A DNA stretch of 27,387 bases from an uncultured Blautia sp. (GTDB taxonomy: Bacteria; Bacillota; Clostridia; Lachnospirales; Lachnospiraceae): contig URMH01000034.1 in assembly GCA_900549015.1 (NCBI GenBank), forward strand, positions 1-27,387, read 5' to 3'. Position numbers and translations under genes: made by a program. Below are positions 1-7,073 of the stretch, in pieces. The notes beneath the pieces are model-generated. The model was not told the origin of the DNA, did not search any database, and was given only the letters and a program-made list of their open reading frames with translations. Positions within the stretch are counted from its first letter, which is position 1. Every line of letters begins with the position of its first letter.

Positions 1-34
1 TACCGCTGAACAAAACTTTTTTTCCGTCTATCAT
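1..34 (-). CDS. 5' end of an unidentified gene (first 11 codons)
   Basis: An ATG at 34-32 on the minus strand follows a GGAGG ribosome binding site eight bases upstream and opens a frame reading MIDGKKVLFSG before the window ends. A well placed promoter lies upstream at 70-98, so this is probably a real gene start, divergent from luxS. Eleven residues are too few to name it. The VLFSG start resembles the N-terminus of tryptophanyl-tRNA synthetase (family pattern xxVLFSGIQP), but this is a guess only. Confidence 0.45.
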   Translation of the reverse strand, partial: MIDGKKVLFSG

Positions 35-69
35 AATGTTTTCCTCCAAAGTTACCTTTATTTCTTAAT

Positions 70-98
70 AGTGTAACATTCCCTAAAGGTAAAGTCAA
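70..98 (-). promoter_or_regulatory. Sigma-A promoter for the minus-strand gene at the left edge
   Basis: On the minus strand, TTGACT (98-93) and TACACT (75-70) are separated by exactly 17 bases. The start codon of the left-edge gene lies about 36 bases past the -10 box. This promoter is back to back with the luxS promoter. Confidence 0.6.
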
Positions 99-108
99 TT
101 CCCGGTAC

Positions 109-137
109 TTGTGTTATGCAGAATTGTCTGCTAAAAT
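109..137 (+). promoter_or_regulatory. Sigma-A promoter of luxS
   Basis: TTGTGT (109-114) and TAAAAT (132-137) are spaced by 17 bases. The luxS ATG lies 32 bases downstream of the -10 box, behind an AGGAAAGGG ribosome binding site. No terminator or riboswitch fits in the short leader. Confidence 0.55.
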
Positions 138-168
138 ATGAGAAAAAACAGGAAAGGGCTAACATATT

Positions 169-648
169 ATGGAAAAAATCACAAGCTTCACTATTGACCA
201 CATAAAATTACAGCCGGGCATTTACGTATCACGAAAAGATGAGGTGGGCGGCAGCGTCATCACAACGTTTGACATTCGTATGACTTCTCCTAACGAAGAA
301 CCGGTTATGAATACGGCAGAACTTCACACCATCGAGCATCTGGCAGCCACGTATCTGCGCAATCACAAAGAATTCGGCAGCAAAATGATCTACTGGGGAC
401 CAATGGGCTGCCGCACCGGGAATTATCTTCTTTTAAACGGAGATTATGAATCAAAGGATATTCTCCCTCTTATTATTGAAACCTTTGAATTTATCCGTGA
501 CTTCCAGGGTGAAGTTCCGGGAGCTTCTGCAAAGGATTGCGGAAATTATCTGGACATGAATCTTCCTATGGCAAAATATCTGGCAAAAAAATATCTGGAG
601 GAAGTCCTTTACGATATAAAACCGGAACGGCTCGTATATCCGGAATAA
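169..648 (+). CDS. luxS: S-ribosylhomocysteine lyase (LuxS)
   Basis: LuxS is a cytosolic enzyme that splits S-ribosylhomocysteine into homocysteine and DPD, the precursor of autoinducer-2. It belongs to the activated methyl cycle. The 159-residue length is normal for the family. The metal-site motif HTIEH gives His53, Glu56 and His57. Cys81 in MGCRTG is the catalytic cysteine position, and Cys124 in DCGNYL is the third metal ligand. The gene is monocistronic, with its own promoter (109-137) and terminator (671-720), and is convergent with the urease operon. Nothing looks truncated or odd. Identification is very secure from the motifs. Confidence 0.97.
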   Translation: MEKITSFTIDHIKLQPGIYVSRKDEVGGSVITTFDIRMTSPNEEPVMNTAELHTIEHLAATYLRNHKEFGSKMIYWGPMGCRTGNYLLLNGDYESKDILPLIIETFEFIRDFQGEVPGASAKDCGNYLDMNLPMAKYLAKKYLEEVLYDIKPERLVYPE

Positions 649-670
649 AATATTCCTCCTATATGTGCTG

Positions 671-720
671 CATCCGCACCAGAAACGCTGTCTTTCGGTG
701 CGGATGTATATTTTATTTTC
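671..720 (+). terminator. Intrinsic terminator of luxS
   Basis: CATCCGCACC (671-680) pairs perfectly with GGTGCGGATG (697-706); a further GAAA/TTTC pairing extends into the loop. A T-rich tail (TATATTTTATTTTC) follows on the plus strand. The tail overlaps the ureD stop codon (713-715). On the minus strand the same hairpin has no T tract, so it should end luxS transcripts better than urease transcripts. Confidence 0.8.
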
Positions 721-1507
721 TGATATGCAAAAACAACAGATTTGATATTTCCTCCAGAATTTGTGCTCTGTACGCCAACGCTCGAATCGCGAAGTCGCCG
801 TCTTCCAACCTTGTAATTCCCCCTTCTGCTCCTTCCCTGGATTTCAAAAGTTCCTGTGCAAAATCAAAAAACTCTTCGCCCTGAGGCAATCGAGAAATAA
901 AAAGATTTAGGATATGTGTATATCCCTCATACAACCCAATTTCCTTCATAGGCATTTCTGAAGGGACATATCTTGTATTATCTCTGTAAATAAGACGACC
1001 TTTTCGCCGGATTTCTGTCAGATTGTGATAAAATCTGTATGCAAAATTTTCTCCTCTGGCGCTTCGTCCGGAAGAAAGTATTTCACTCATAAAAAGAATT
1101 GACGTTTCATTTTCCAGAGAAATTTCTGTTTTGTTTTTAAAGGCTGAGTCTCTAAATGGAATAACCGGCTGCGGATGAAAGAAAAAGATACCTCCTGCCT
1201 TTATATCTATCTTTGTCTGTCGTTCCGCATACCCTTCTTTCATCTGATGGATTTTGTCGTAAGACTGAGAACGAAATTCCACTTTCGCTCCCGTCCCAAT
1301 TTGAAATTGCAGTTCCTGACAATCACCTTCCATAATGCCCGCAGATGCTGCCATCATCATAACTTCTATACTTCCGTCTTTTTTTTCAAAAGGCTGCATA
1401 ATTTTATAAGGCGCTGTAAAACGGACATCTTTTAAAATAGTTTTCTCATCCTTAACTTCGGCAGTCAGAGAAAACTCTGATATTTTCCCAAATGCATTGG
1501 TCTGCAT
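713..1507 (-). CDS. ureD: Urease accessory protein UreD (UreH)
   Basis: UreD is the scaffold that binds apo-urease and, with UreF and UreG, allows nickel delivery and carbamylation of the active-site lysine. This 264-residue protein has the length and pattern of the family, including the GTGAKVEFRSQSYDKIH stretch and the FFHPQPVIPFRDSAF segment around residues 110-125. Its ATG follows AAGGA and lies three bases past the ureG stop, so translation is probably coupled. It is the last gene of the urease operon. Placing ureD last, after ureG, is common in Firmicutes urease operons. UreD diverges quickly; the call rests on pattern plus operon position. Confidence 0.92.
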   Translation of the reverse strand: MQTNAFGKISEFSLTAEVKDEKTILKDVRFTAPYKIMQPFEKKDGSIEVMMMAASAGIMEGDCQELQFQIGTGAKVEFRSQSYDKIHQMKEGYAERQTKIDIKAGGIFFFHPQPVIPFRDSAFKNKTEISLENETSILFMSEILSSGRSARGENFAYRFYHNLTEIRRKGRLIYRDNTRYVPSEMPMKEIGLYEGYTHILNLFISRLPQGEEFFDFAQELLKSREGAEGGITRLEDGDFAIRALAYRAQILEEISNLLFLHIRK

Positions 1508-1510
1508 ATT

Positions 1511-2119
1511 TTACATTCCTTCCAGTAATACATTCTCTTTCATCCAGTGGATTACCTGATCTACATTTTCATTTCCTCGTATATTTGTAAAAATAAAAGG
1601 TCTGTTTCCCCTCATCTTTCTGGAATCTCTTTCCATTACTTCAAGACTTGCACCTACATAAGGAGCCAGATCTGTTTTATTAATCACAAGAAGATCCGAG
1701 CGAGTAATTCCCGGTCCTCCTTTGCGCGGGATTTTGTCTCCCTCCGCCACATCAATTACAAATATTGTTGCATCTACTAACTCTGGTGAGAAAGTAGCAG
1801 ACAGATTATCTCCGCCGCTTTCAATAAAAAGCAGTTCGATATCCGGAAATTTCCGTATCATTTCGTCTACTGCCTCCAAATTCATCGATGCATCTTCGCG
1901 GATTGCCGTATGCGGACATCCTCCTGTCTCAACTCCCGTAATTCTTTCCCTTGGCATAATACTGTTTTTTGCCAGAAATTCCGCGTCTTCTTTCGTGTAT
2001 ATGTCGTTCGTGATAACGCCTATACTGTATGTTCCGGCAAGTTGCCTTGTCAGAGCCTCTATCAATGCAGTTTTTCCTGATCCTACCGGACCTGCTACTC
2101 CTATTTTTACATAAGACAT
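1511..2119 (-). CDS. ureG: Urease accessory GTPase UreG
   Basis: UreG is a SIMIBI-class GTPase that delivers Ni2+ to urease using GTP hydrolysis. The 202-residue length is normal. The P-loop GPVGSGKT is at residues 10-17, the nickel-binding CPH motif is at residues 68-70 (in GGCPHTAIRED), and NKTDL is the G4 guanine-specificity motif. The ESGGDNL segment is also typical. There is no His-rich N-terminal extension, so bulk nickel storage is not suggested here. The gene sits between ureF and ureD with very short spacers. Confidence 0.97.
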   Translation of the reverse strand: MSYVKIGVAGPVGSGKTALIEALTRQLAGTYSIGVITNDIYTKEDAEFLAKNSIMPRERITGVETGGCPHTAIREDASMNLEAVDEMIRKFPDIELLFIESGGDNLSATFSPELVDATIFVIDVAEGDKIPRKGGPGITRSDLLVINKTDLAPYVGASLEVMERDSRKMRGNRPFIFTNIRGNENVDQVIHWMKENVLLEGM

Positions 2120-2137
2120 TTTCTGATTTCTCCTTTT

Positions 2138-2839
2138 CTATGACATATATAGCCGAGAATACAATTGTTCATGTTCAATACTGCGTACGTCAAATCCCGG
2201 CGCAGAAAGACACAACATTTCCTCTCCCGTCTCTTTTATCAATTCCAAAATTTCCTCAAACAGAGGAACAAGTGAAAAAAGAATCTTCTGTCCTGACGAC
2301 TGACTTAAGGGAATCGTTTTCACACAATTCGTTACAGCCGCCGATGCCTGCGCATACAAAAACGCTGCCAGCATTTCTTCCTCCGGGATTTCTCTGGCCG
2401 CACAGAAAACTCCATATGCACATGGATGGCAAATTGTTTTTCCAGTTCTTATAGATACATATTTTTCAAAGATTCCCTGTTTCCAGGAAGGATCCATACA
2501 AAACAGAGTTTTCACAAAACGACTTCCCAGTTTTCTTGATGCACAGCGAATCTCCTCCGGAATCCTGGATGCTTCCATAACGTCTTCTAATTCTTCTAAT
2601 TTATAAATGTCTCCTTTTGTTGCCGCTTCATAAGAAAGTTTTACAGCAAGAAGATCCGTATACATAAAGCTGTATCTGAGTTTCATTCTCAAATACCTTT
2701 CGGCTGTTTTTTCATCGTGTACGATTCCTTTTTGTATATAAGTTTCAAGTCCGTAAGAATGAGAATAAGAACCTATAGGGAATAGAGAATCATTTATTTG
2801 CAAAATCAGAAATTCCTTTTTTGAAATTTTCATTCTCAT
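2138..2839 (-). CDS. ureF: Urease accessory protein UreF
   Basis: UreF bridges UreD-bound urease and UreG and acts as a fidelity checkpoint during nickel insertion. The 233-residue length matches the family. Family-like features are the N-terminal LQINDSLFPIGSYSHSYGLE stretch (residues 13-32) and the mostly helical remainder, with PLSQSSGQ near residue 190. Two starts compete: ATG at 2839 lies four bases after AAGGA and ATG at 2833 about ten bases after it. The longer form is given. It follows ureE by 11 bases in the operon. Confidence 0.94.
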   Translation of the reverse strand: MRMKISKKEFLILQINDSLFPIGSYSHSYGLETYIQKGIVHDEKTAERYLRMKLRYSFMYTDLLAVKLSYEAATKGDIYKLEELEDVMEASRIPEEIRCASRKLGSRFVKTLFCMDPSWKQGIFEKYVSIRTGKTICHPCAYGVFCAAREIPEEEMLAAFLYAQASAAVTNCVKTIPLSQSSGQKILFSLVPLFEEILELIKETGEEMLCLSAPGFDVRSIEHEQLYSRLYMS

Positions 2840-2850
2840 ATTTTCCTTTC

Positions 2851-3330
2851 TCAGTGATGATGATTATGAACTGACGCAGATATTTTTTTGTGAAAATTCA
2901 GCTGTCCCATAGCTCTTTCAGCAGATACCCCATGAAACTTTCGCAGCATCTGAAACATTGGTTCATTGTAAGGTGTTACAAAGGTATCTTTTTTTTCTCC
3001 CCAAAAAAGAGGTGCATGCCTGTTGCCGATTTCATAGCAAATTTTCGCCGTCATTTCCTCATGTTCCGGAAGAATCCGAATTTGGATGATTTCACAGGGA
3101 GGGGTATGGACCGCAATGACCCGATTTTCGTCCTGATAAATCACGTCCCCTTCCTGCAGTCCGCGTGTCAGCACCCAATCCCCCATACGAATACCTACAT
3201 CCCTTCCACAATCCGTCGTTTTTTTATGTATTTTTTTAAAAGCCTCATGCCATTCAATTTCTACATATTCTATTTGTTTCCCGAATGTTTCCAACTCTCC
3301 TAAAACACCTTCCAGTTTTTCACAGATCAT
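2851..3330 (-). CDS. ureE: Urease nickel chaperone UreE
   Basis: UreE is a dimeric nickel metallochaperone that hands nickel to UreG. The ATG at 3330 is preferred over an upstream ATG at 3345 because the ribosome binding site AGAGGAG lies between the two, five bases before it. That gives 159 residues. An N-terminal peptide-binding-like domain is followed by the metal-binding domain with the GNRHAPLFW segment, whose His is the conserved dimer-interface nickel ligand. The C-terminus ends in a short His tail, VHNHHH, much shorter than the His-rich tail of the Klebsiella protein, so storage capacity is probably small. Confidence 0.93.
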   Translation of the reverse strand: MICEKLEGVLGELETFGKQIEYVEIEWHEAFKKIHKKTTDCGRDVGIRMGDWVLTRGLQEGDVIYQDENRVIAVHTPPCEIIQIRILPEHEEMTAKICYEIGNRHAPLFWGEKKDTFVTPYNEPMFQMLRKFHGVSAERAMGQLNFHKKISASVHNHHH

Positions 3331-3346
3331 TTTTTCTCCTCTCATT

Positions 3347-3853
3347 TTACCATTTATTAATCAACATCAGGACACCTGGAATCCAGGCTGTGACAACTCC
3401 CTCAAATATTTGAAGCGCCGGAACAAATTTTCCAAGTCTTTTATGGCAGATGTCCTCGACAAAAGAAGTTCCCCAAAGAATTGCCCATAAATACCAGATT
3501 ATCGCCCATCTCCAATCTGGATTAATTCCAAGTTCCGCACTTCCGGTAATCCCTTCTATAGTACCAAACACAACTGCATTGACTGCTACAAATGTGGAGA
3601 ACCAGGCAAAGGGAACGGGATTCAATTTTCCAATCTTCATAAATGCCACAAAAAGATAAGTGAATCCAAATAAAAGCCCGGTTCCTGCAGCATAATAATT
3701 TCCGCAAACAAGGTTCACTCCGTTGATAAATATGGATAATCCTCCTGTCAGGATATTCATAACTGACGCCGATTTCCCATCTACCTGATACAAGGTACAC
3801 ATTCCATTATTAATCAATACAATTCCCACGAACAATAAGCACACACCTAACAT
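3347..3853 (-). CDS. ureI: AmiS/UreI-family urea channel
   Basis: This is a small polytopic membrane protein of the AmiS/UreI family. Helicobacter UreI is a proton-gated urea channel. Start ATG at 3853 follows AGGAGG by eight bases; the ATG at 3874 lies before that ribosome binding site and is rejected. The 168 residues contain about six hydrophobic segments, with family-like stretches NGVNLVCGNYYAAGTG and RWAIIWYLWAILWGTSF. It sits between ureC and ureE, so it is expected to feed urea to the cytosolic enzyme. Whether it is acid-gated cannot be judged from sequence. Its stop nearly abuts the ureE region (TAAAATG). Confidence 0.88.
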   Translation of the reverse strand: MLGVCLLFVGIVLINNGMCTLYQVDGKSASVMNILTGGLSIFINGVNLVCGNYYAAGTGLLFGFTYLFVAFMKIGKLNPVPFAWFSTFVAVNAVVFGTIEGITGSAELGINPDWRWAIIWYLWAILWGTSFVEDICHKRLGKFVPALQIFEGVVTAWIPGVLMLINKW

Positions 3854-3883
3854 TTTCTTTCCCTCCTGCAACATTTTCTATTC

Positions 3884-3914
3884 GGAAAATGCCTCAAAAA
3901 AAGAGGCATTTCCA
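3884..3914 (-). promoter_or_regulatory. Intercistronic hairpin between ureC and ureI
   Basis: On the minus strand, GGAAATGCCTC (3914-3904) and GAGGCATTTTCC (3895-3884) form an 11-bp stem with one bulged base and a loop of eight U. It starts four bases past the ureC stop and lies about 30 bases before the ureI start. A T tract after the stem is nearly absent, so it looks like an mRNA-stability or partial-termination element separating the structural genes from the transport and accessory genes. Confidence 0.55.
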
Positions 3915-3917
3915 CGC

Positions 3918-5639
3918 TTAAAACAAGCTGTAAATCTGTGTCAGTGGAAGTTTTTTTGCCGGTTTTGACACAATCTTTGCCCCGTCCACCCGCACTTCGT
4001 AAGTCTCCGGATTTACTGTAATATCTGGTGTTTTATCGTTAAATCTCATGTCTTTCTTTGTGATGTTTCTGCATCCACAAACAGGAACAACCTTTTTTTT
4101 GAGCCCGTACTTACCTGCTATATCTGCTTTCATGGCCGCTTTTGATACAAATGTAAGGCAGGTTTCAAATTTTGCCTTTCCATGCGCAGCGAACATCGGT
4201 CTGTACATAACAGGCTCACATGTAGGAATGGAAGCATTTGCATCTCCCATTTTAGAAGCTATGATCATGCCCCCTTTAATCACCATATCCGGTTTGCTTC
4301 CAAAAAACGCTGGATTCCAAAGTACAAGATCTGCTATTTTTCCTTTCTCCACAGAACCGACATACTCTGATACACCGTGTGTGACCGCCGGATTAATTGT
4401 ATATTTTGAAATGTATCTCTTTACCCGGAAATTATCGTTTCCATGTCCTTCATCTTCCGGAAGAGGGCCTCTTTCTTCTTTCATTTTCGAAGCAGTCTGC
4501 CAGGTACGTGTAATAACTTCTCCCACACGTCCCATAGCCTGAGAATCTGAACTCATCATGGAAAATACCCCTATGTCATGAAGCACGTCTTCTGCCGCTA
4601 TCGTCTCCGGGCGGATACGGGAATCAGCAAATGCTACGTCCTCCGGAATTCGTTTATCCAGATGGTGACAAACCATCAACATATCCAAATGCTCATCCAA
4701 CGTATTTACTGTATATGGCATCGTCGGATTAGTAGAAGAAGGAAGTACATTTAAAGCGGATGCCGCACAGATAATATCCGGTGCATGACCTCCGCCGGCA
4801 CCTTCTGTATGATAAGTGTGAATCGTTCTGCCGGCAATAGCCTCCAGGGTATCTTCCACACAGCCTCCCTCATTTAATGTATCGGTATGAATTGCCACCT
4901 GCACATCATAATCGTCTGCCGCGTTCAGACAGTGATGAATTACTGCCGGTGTAGCACCCCAGTCTTCATGGATTTTAAGCCCCATAGCTCCAGCTTCAAT
5001 CTGTTCTGCGAGAGCCTTTTCATCAGAACAGTTTCCTTTTCCTAAAAATCCTAAATTCATAGGGTATTCCTCTGCCGCCTGAAGCATTTTTTGCATATTC
5101 CAGGGACCAGGCGTACATGTTGTGGCATTTGTTCCGTCCGCCGGTCCTGTTCCTCCTCCAATCATACTGGTAATGCCGCTGTATAAAGCGCACTCTATCT
5201 GCTGAGGAGAAATAAAATGAATATGCGTATCCAGTCCTCCTGCCGTGAGGATAAGTCCCTCTCCCGCCAGAGCTTCTGTAGACGCTCCTACTGTCATTCC
5301 TGGTGTTACGCCATCCATCACAGAGGGATTTCCGGCTTTTCCAATACCTGCTATCACACCATTCTTAATTCCGACATCTGCTTTGTAAATTCCCGTATAA
5401 TCTACGATCAAAGCATTTGTGATAACTAAATCCAGATCTCCGTCCGCACTTGTCGTCGTAACAGACTGTCCCATCCCATCACGAAGCGTTTTTCCACCGC
5501 CAAATTTACATTCCTCTCCGTATATTGTAAAATCCTTTTCCACCTCAATAATGAGGTTCGTATCTGCAAGACGCACCTTGTCACCTGTTGTAGGACCGTA
5601 CATCATTGCATATTTTTCTCCGCTGATTTTCACACTCAT
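3918..5639 (-). CDS. ureC: Urease catalytic subunit alpha (UreC)
   Basis: UreC carries the dinickel site that hydrolyses urea to ammonia and carbamate in the cytosol. ATG at 5639 is chosen because AGGAGG lies seven bases upstream; the ATG two codons earlier (5645) is too close, and the frame further upstream overlaps ureB. This gives 573 residues, a normal length. Active-site motifs are complete: GLDTHIHF (nickel-binding His pair), GLKIHEDWG (Lys that becomes carbamylated), AIHTDTLNEGG, the flap motif MVCHHLDKRI with the catalytic His, and SSDSQAMGR. Nothing suggests loss of function. It follows ureB by 11 bases. Confidence 0.98.
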   Translation of the reverse strand: MSVKISGEKYAMMYGPTTGDKVRLADTNLIIEVEKDFTIYGEECKFGGGKTLRDGMGQSVTTTSADGDLDLVITNALIVDYTGIYKADVGIKNGVIAGIGKAGNPSVMDGVTPGMTVGASTEALAGEGLILTAGGLDTHIHFISPQQIECALYSGITSMIGGGTGPADGTNATTCTPGPWNMQKMLQAAEEYPMNLGFLGKGNCSDEKALAEQIEAGAMGLKIHEDWGATPAVIHHCLNAADDYDVQVAIHTDTLNEGGCVEDTLEAIAGRTIHTYHTEGAGGGHAPDIICAASALNVLPSSTNPTMPYTVNTLDEHLDMLMVCHHLDKRIPEDVAFADSRIRPETIAAEDVLHDIGVFSMMSSDSQAMGRVGEVITRTWQTASKMKEERGPLPEDEGHGNDNFRVKRYISKYTINPAVTHGVSEYVGSVEKGKIADLVLWNPAFFGSKPDMVIKGGMIIASKMGDANASIPTCEPVMYRPMFAAHGKAKFETCLTFVSKAAMKADIAGKYGLKKKVVPVCGCRNITKKDMRFNDKTPDITVNPETYEVRVDGAKIVSKPAKKLPLTQIYSLF

Positions 5640-5650
5640 GTGCATTCCTC

Positions 5651-6013
5651 CTATCTGATGAATCCTTTTTGTTTCGCCATATTCAAGGCTGCTGCTTTTG
5701 TGGACTCTGAGACTCTGGCACAAGTTAAATCGTTAAACCCGAAAACCCTTCGGCTTCCTCCTATAGCAGTCAGTGCCGCCTCCTTTTCCTCCCCCGGTTC
5801 AAATCGTACTGAAGTTCCTGATGGAATATCAAGATGGAATCCATATGCTTTTTCTCTGTCAAAAACAAGGCAGCGATTCACTTCAAAAAAGTGATAATGA
5901 GAACCCACCTGTACAGGTCGATCGCCTATGTTTTTCACAAGAATTTTTCGACACTCTTTTCCTTCATTTAAAATAATTTCCCTGTCTACAGGTATAACTT
6001 CACCTATTTTCAT
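5651..6013 (-). CDS. ureB: Urease beta subunit (UreB)
   Basis: UreB is a structural subunit of the (alpha-beta-gamma) urease trimer. ATG at 6013 follows AGGAGG by six bases and gives the typical start MKIGEVIPVDREI; the longer open frame, up to 6094, overlaps ureA and lacks support. The product is 120 residues, within the family range. VGSHYHFFEVN and the DIPSGTSVRFEPGE stretch are the family hallmarks. It is a separate gene rather than fused to UreA as in Helicobacter. It starts 10 bases after the ureA stop. Confidence 0.96.
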   Translation of the reverse strand: MKIGEVIPVDREIILNEGKECRKILVKNIGDRPVQVGSHYHFFEVNRCLVFDREKAYGFHLDIPSGTSVRFEPGEEKEAALTAIGGSRRVFGFNDLTCARVSESTKAAALNMAKQKGFIR

Positions 6014-6023
6014 AATGCTCCTC

Positions 6024-6326
6024 CTATTGAATGGGATTATGTACAGTAACAAGTTTCGTTCCATCCGGAAAAGTTGCTTCAACCTGTACCTCATGAATCA
6101 TATCGGCAACTCCTTCCATCACATCTTCTTTTGCAAGGATTTTCGTTCCCTGGATCATAAGCTCTGTCACTTCTTTTCCGTCTCTTGCCATTTCCAGCAA
6201 TTCTGAGCTGATATAAGCTACTGCTTCCGGATAATTCAGCTTCAACCCTCTTTCCCGCCTTTCTTTTGCGAGATTTCCGGCAAAATGAAGCAATAGTTTT
6301 TCCTGCTCTTTTGGTGTCATTCTCAT
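6024..6326 (-). CDS. ureA: Urease gamma subunit (UreA)
   Basis: UreA is the small structural subunit of urease and the first gene of the operon. ATG at 6326 lies eight bases after AGGAGG and gives 100 residues, the standard length (MRMTPKEQEKLLLHFAG start). A longer open frame to 6383 would begin inside the leader terminator and has no ribosome binding site. Family-like stretches are LNYPEAVAYIS and the C-terminal FPDGTKLVTVHNPI. Expression probably depends on read-through of the hairpin at 6349-6392 from the promoter at 6424-6452. Confidence 0.96.
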   Translation of the reverse strand: MRMTPKEQEKLLLHFAGNLAKERRERGLKLNYPEAVAYISSELLEMARDGKEVTELMIQGTKILAKEDVMEGVADMIHEVQVEATFPDGTKLVTVHNPIQ

Positions 6327-6348
6327 CGTTCTTTCCTCCTTTTGAATG

Positions 6349-6392
6349 AAAAAAAGGCACTTTGCCTGTTTTTCAACAGACAAAGCGCCTTT
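6349..6392 (-). terminator. Intrinsic terminator in the ureA leader (possible attenuator)
   Basis: On the minus strand an 18-bp stem (6392-6375 with 6370-6353, two G-U pairs) closes a GAAA tetraloop and runs into seven consecutive T (6355-6349). It lies downstream of the consensus promoter at 6424-6452 and 22 bases before the ureA start codon. All transcripts from that promoter must cross it, so it should terminate most of them unless something blocks the hairpin. Its left arm also contains CAAAG-GCG-CTTTG, which could fold locally as a competing hairpin. A simpler reading is terminator of the upstream lipoprotein gene, yet the promoter lies between. Confidence 0.8.
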
Positions 6393-6423
6393 GCTTTATC
6401 ATTCTTATTTTAATTTCACGGTA

Positions 6424-6452
6424 ATTATAATACAGTACTCTGCATATGTCAA
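6424..6452 (-). promoter_or_regulatory. Perfect consensus sigma-A promoter of the urease operon
   Basis: On the minus strand TTGACA (6452-6447) and TATAAT (6429-6424) are separated by exactly 17 bases; both hexamers match consensus at every position. Transcription should start near 6417, about 90 bases before the ureA ATG. The -35 box lies only 10 bases past the stop of the upstream lipoprotein gene. Confidence 0.85.
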
Positions 6453-6462
6453 CAGTATTTTT

Positions 6463-6936
6463 TTACTGTACTGCCGGAGCCGCTGCTCCATCTGCTGCCG
6501 CGTCTGCCTGCTGTGTGCCTGCGTCTGCTGTCACTGCAGTCACATAGTCGCCAGATGCGTAACATACTGTTCCATTATAATCTACGCGGATCCAGCCGTT
6601 TTCACATACGCCGGTGCTGTTTAGCTGTATACCTGACTCTACGCTTCCAACCATCTCCGCATCTGCGCTGGCATCTGCGCGAAGGTTCACTGCCGCAGTA
6701 GTCTGGTATGTTCCGTTTTTCACTTCTACCTTTGTTCCTCCCGGTGTCTGCTCGATCACAGGTGCCGGTGTCGGTGTTGCCTCCGGCGTTGGTGTTACCT
6801 CCGGTGTTGGAGTAGGCTCCGGTGTAGGGGTTGCCTTTATGACAGTTACAACTGCATCTCTTCCTTCTGTAAAGCCACATCCCGGAATACAGAAGATCAT
6901 TCCGAGAAGCATCACGAGAAGTCCTGCTTTTTTCAT
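6463..6936 (-). CDS. SH3-domain lipoprotein
   Basis: This 157-residue protein has a lipoprotein signal peptide: a short basic start, a hydrophobic core, and a lipobox ending IPGC with the lipidated Cys at residue 20. A Pro/Thr linker of TPTPE-type repeats (residues about 35-60) follows, then a bacterial SH3-like domain (about 74-135, with VNLRADASADAEMVGSV and GWIRVDYNGTVCYASGDYV) and an Ala-rich tail. Bacterial SH3 domains usually bind peptidoglycan, so an envelope role outside the membrane is likely; the exact function is unknown. The gene has its own promoter (7036-7064) and ribosome binding site AAGGAGG. Adjacency to urease seems incidental. Confidence 0.82.
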   Translation of the reverse strand: MKKAGLLVMLLGMIFCIPGCGFTEGRDAVVTVIKATPTPEPTPTPEVTPTPEATPTPAPVIEQTPGGTKVEVKNGTYQTTAAVNLRADASADAEMVGSVESGIQLNSTGVCENGWIRVDYNGTVCYASGDYVTAVTADAGTQQADAAADGAAAPAVQ

Positions 6937-7035
6937 TTTGGTTCCTCCTTTAAAACATACTGTCTGATTTCAGAACGCGTTTGCATTCCTGCTGCAAATA
7001 AAACGGTATGTATTTTTTCTCTCGTCTCTTCCAAC

Positions 7036-7064
7036 AATATACATGATTCTTGTAAATTATGCAA
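7036..7064 (-). promoter_or_regulatory. Sigma-A promoter of the lipoprotein gene
   Basis: On the minus strand TTGCAT (7064-7059) and TATATT (7041-7036) are 17 bases apart. The leader to the ATG at 6936 is about 90 bases and holds a small TTTGCA/TGCAAA hairpin (6980-6998). The -35 box is 10 bases past the hydG stop, and no terminator is visible between them, so read-through from hydG is possible. Confidence 0.5.
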
Positions 7065-7073
7065 GCTATAATA

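Noticed and set aside
6763..6836. Tandem DNA repeat in the lipoprotein gene
   Set aside because: The repeats simply encode the Pro-Thr linker (TPTPE units) common in such lipoproteins; no sign of a mobile or CRISPR-type repeat.
6980..6998. TTTGCA/TGCAAA hairpin in the lipoprotein leader as a riboswitch or operator
   Set aside because: Only six base pairs, no flanking conserved structure and no T tract; too weak to claim a function.
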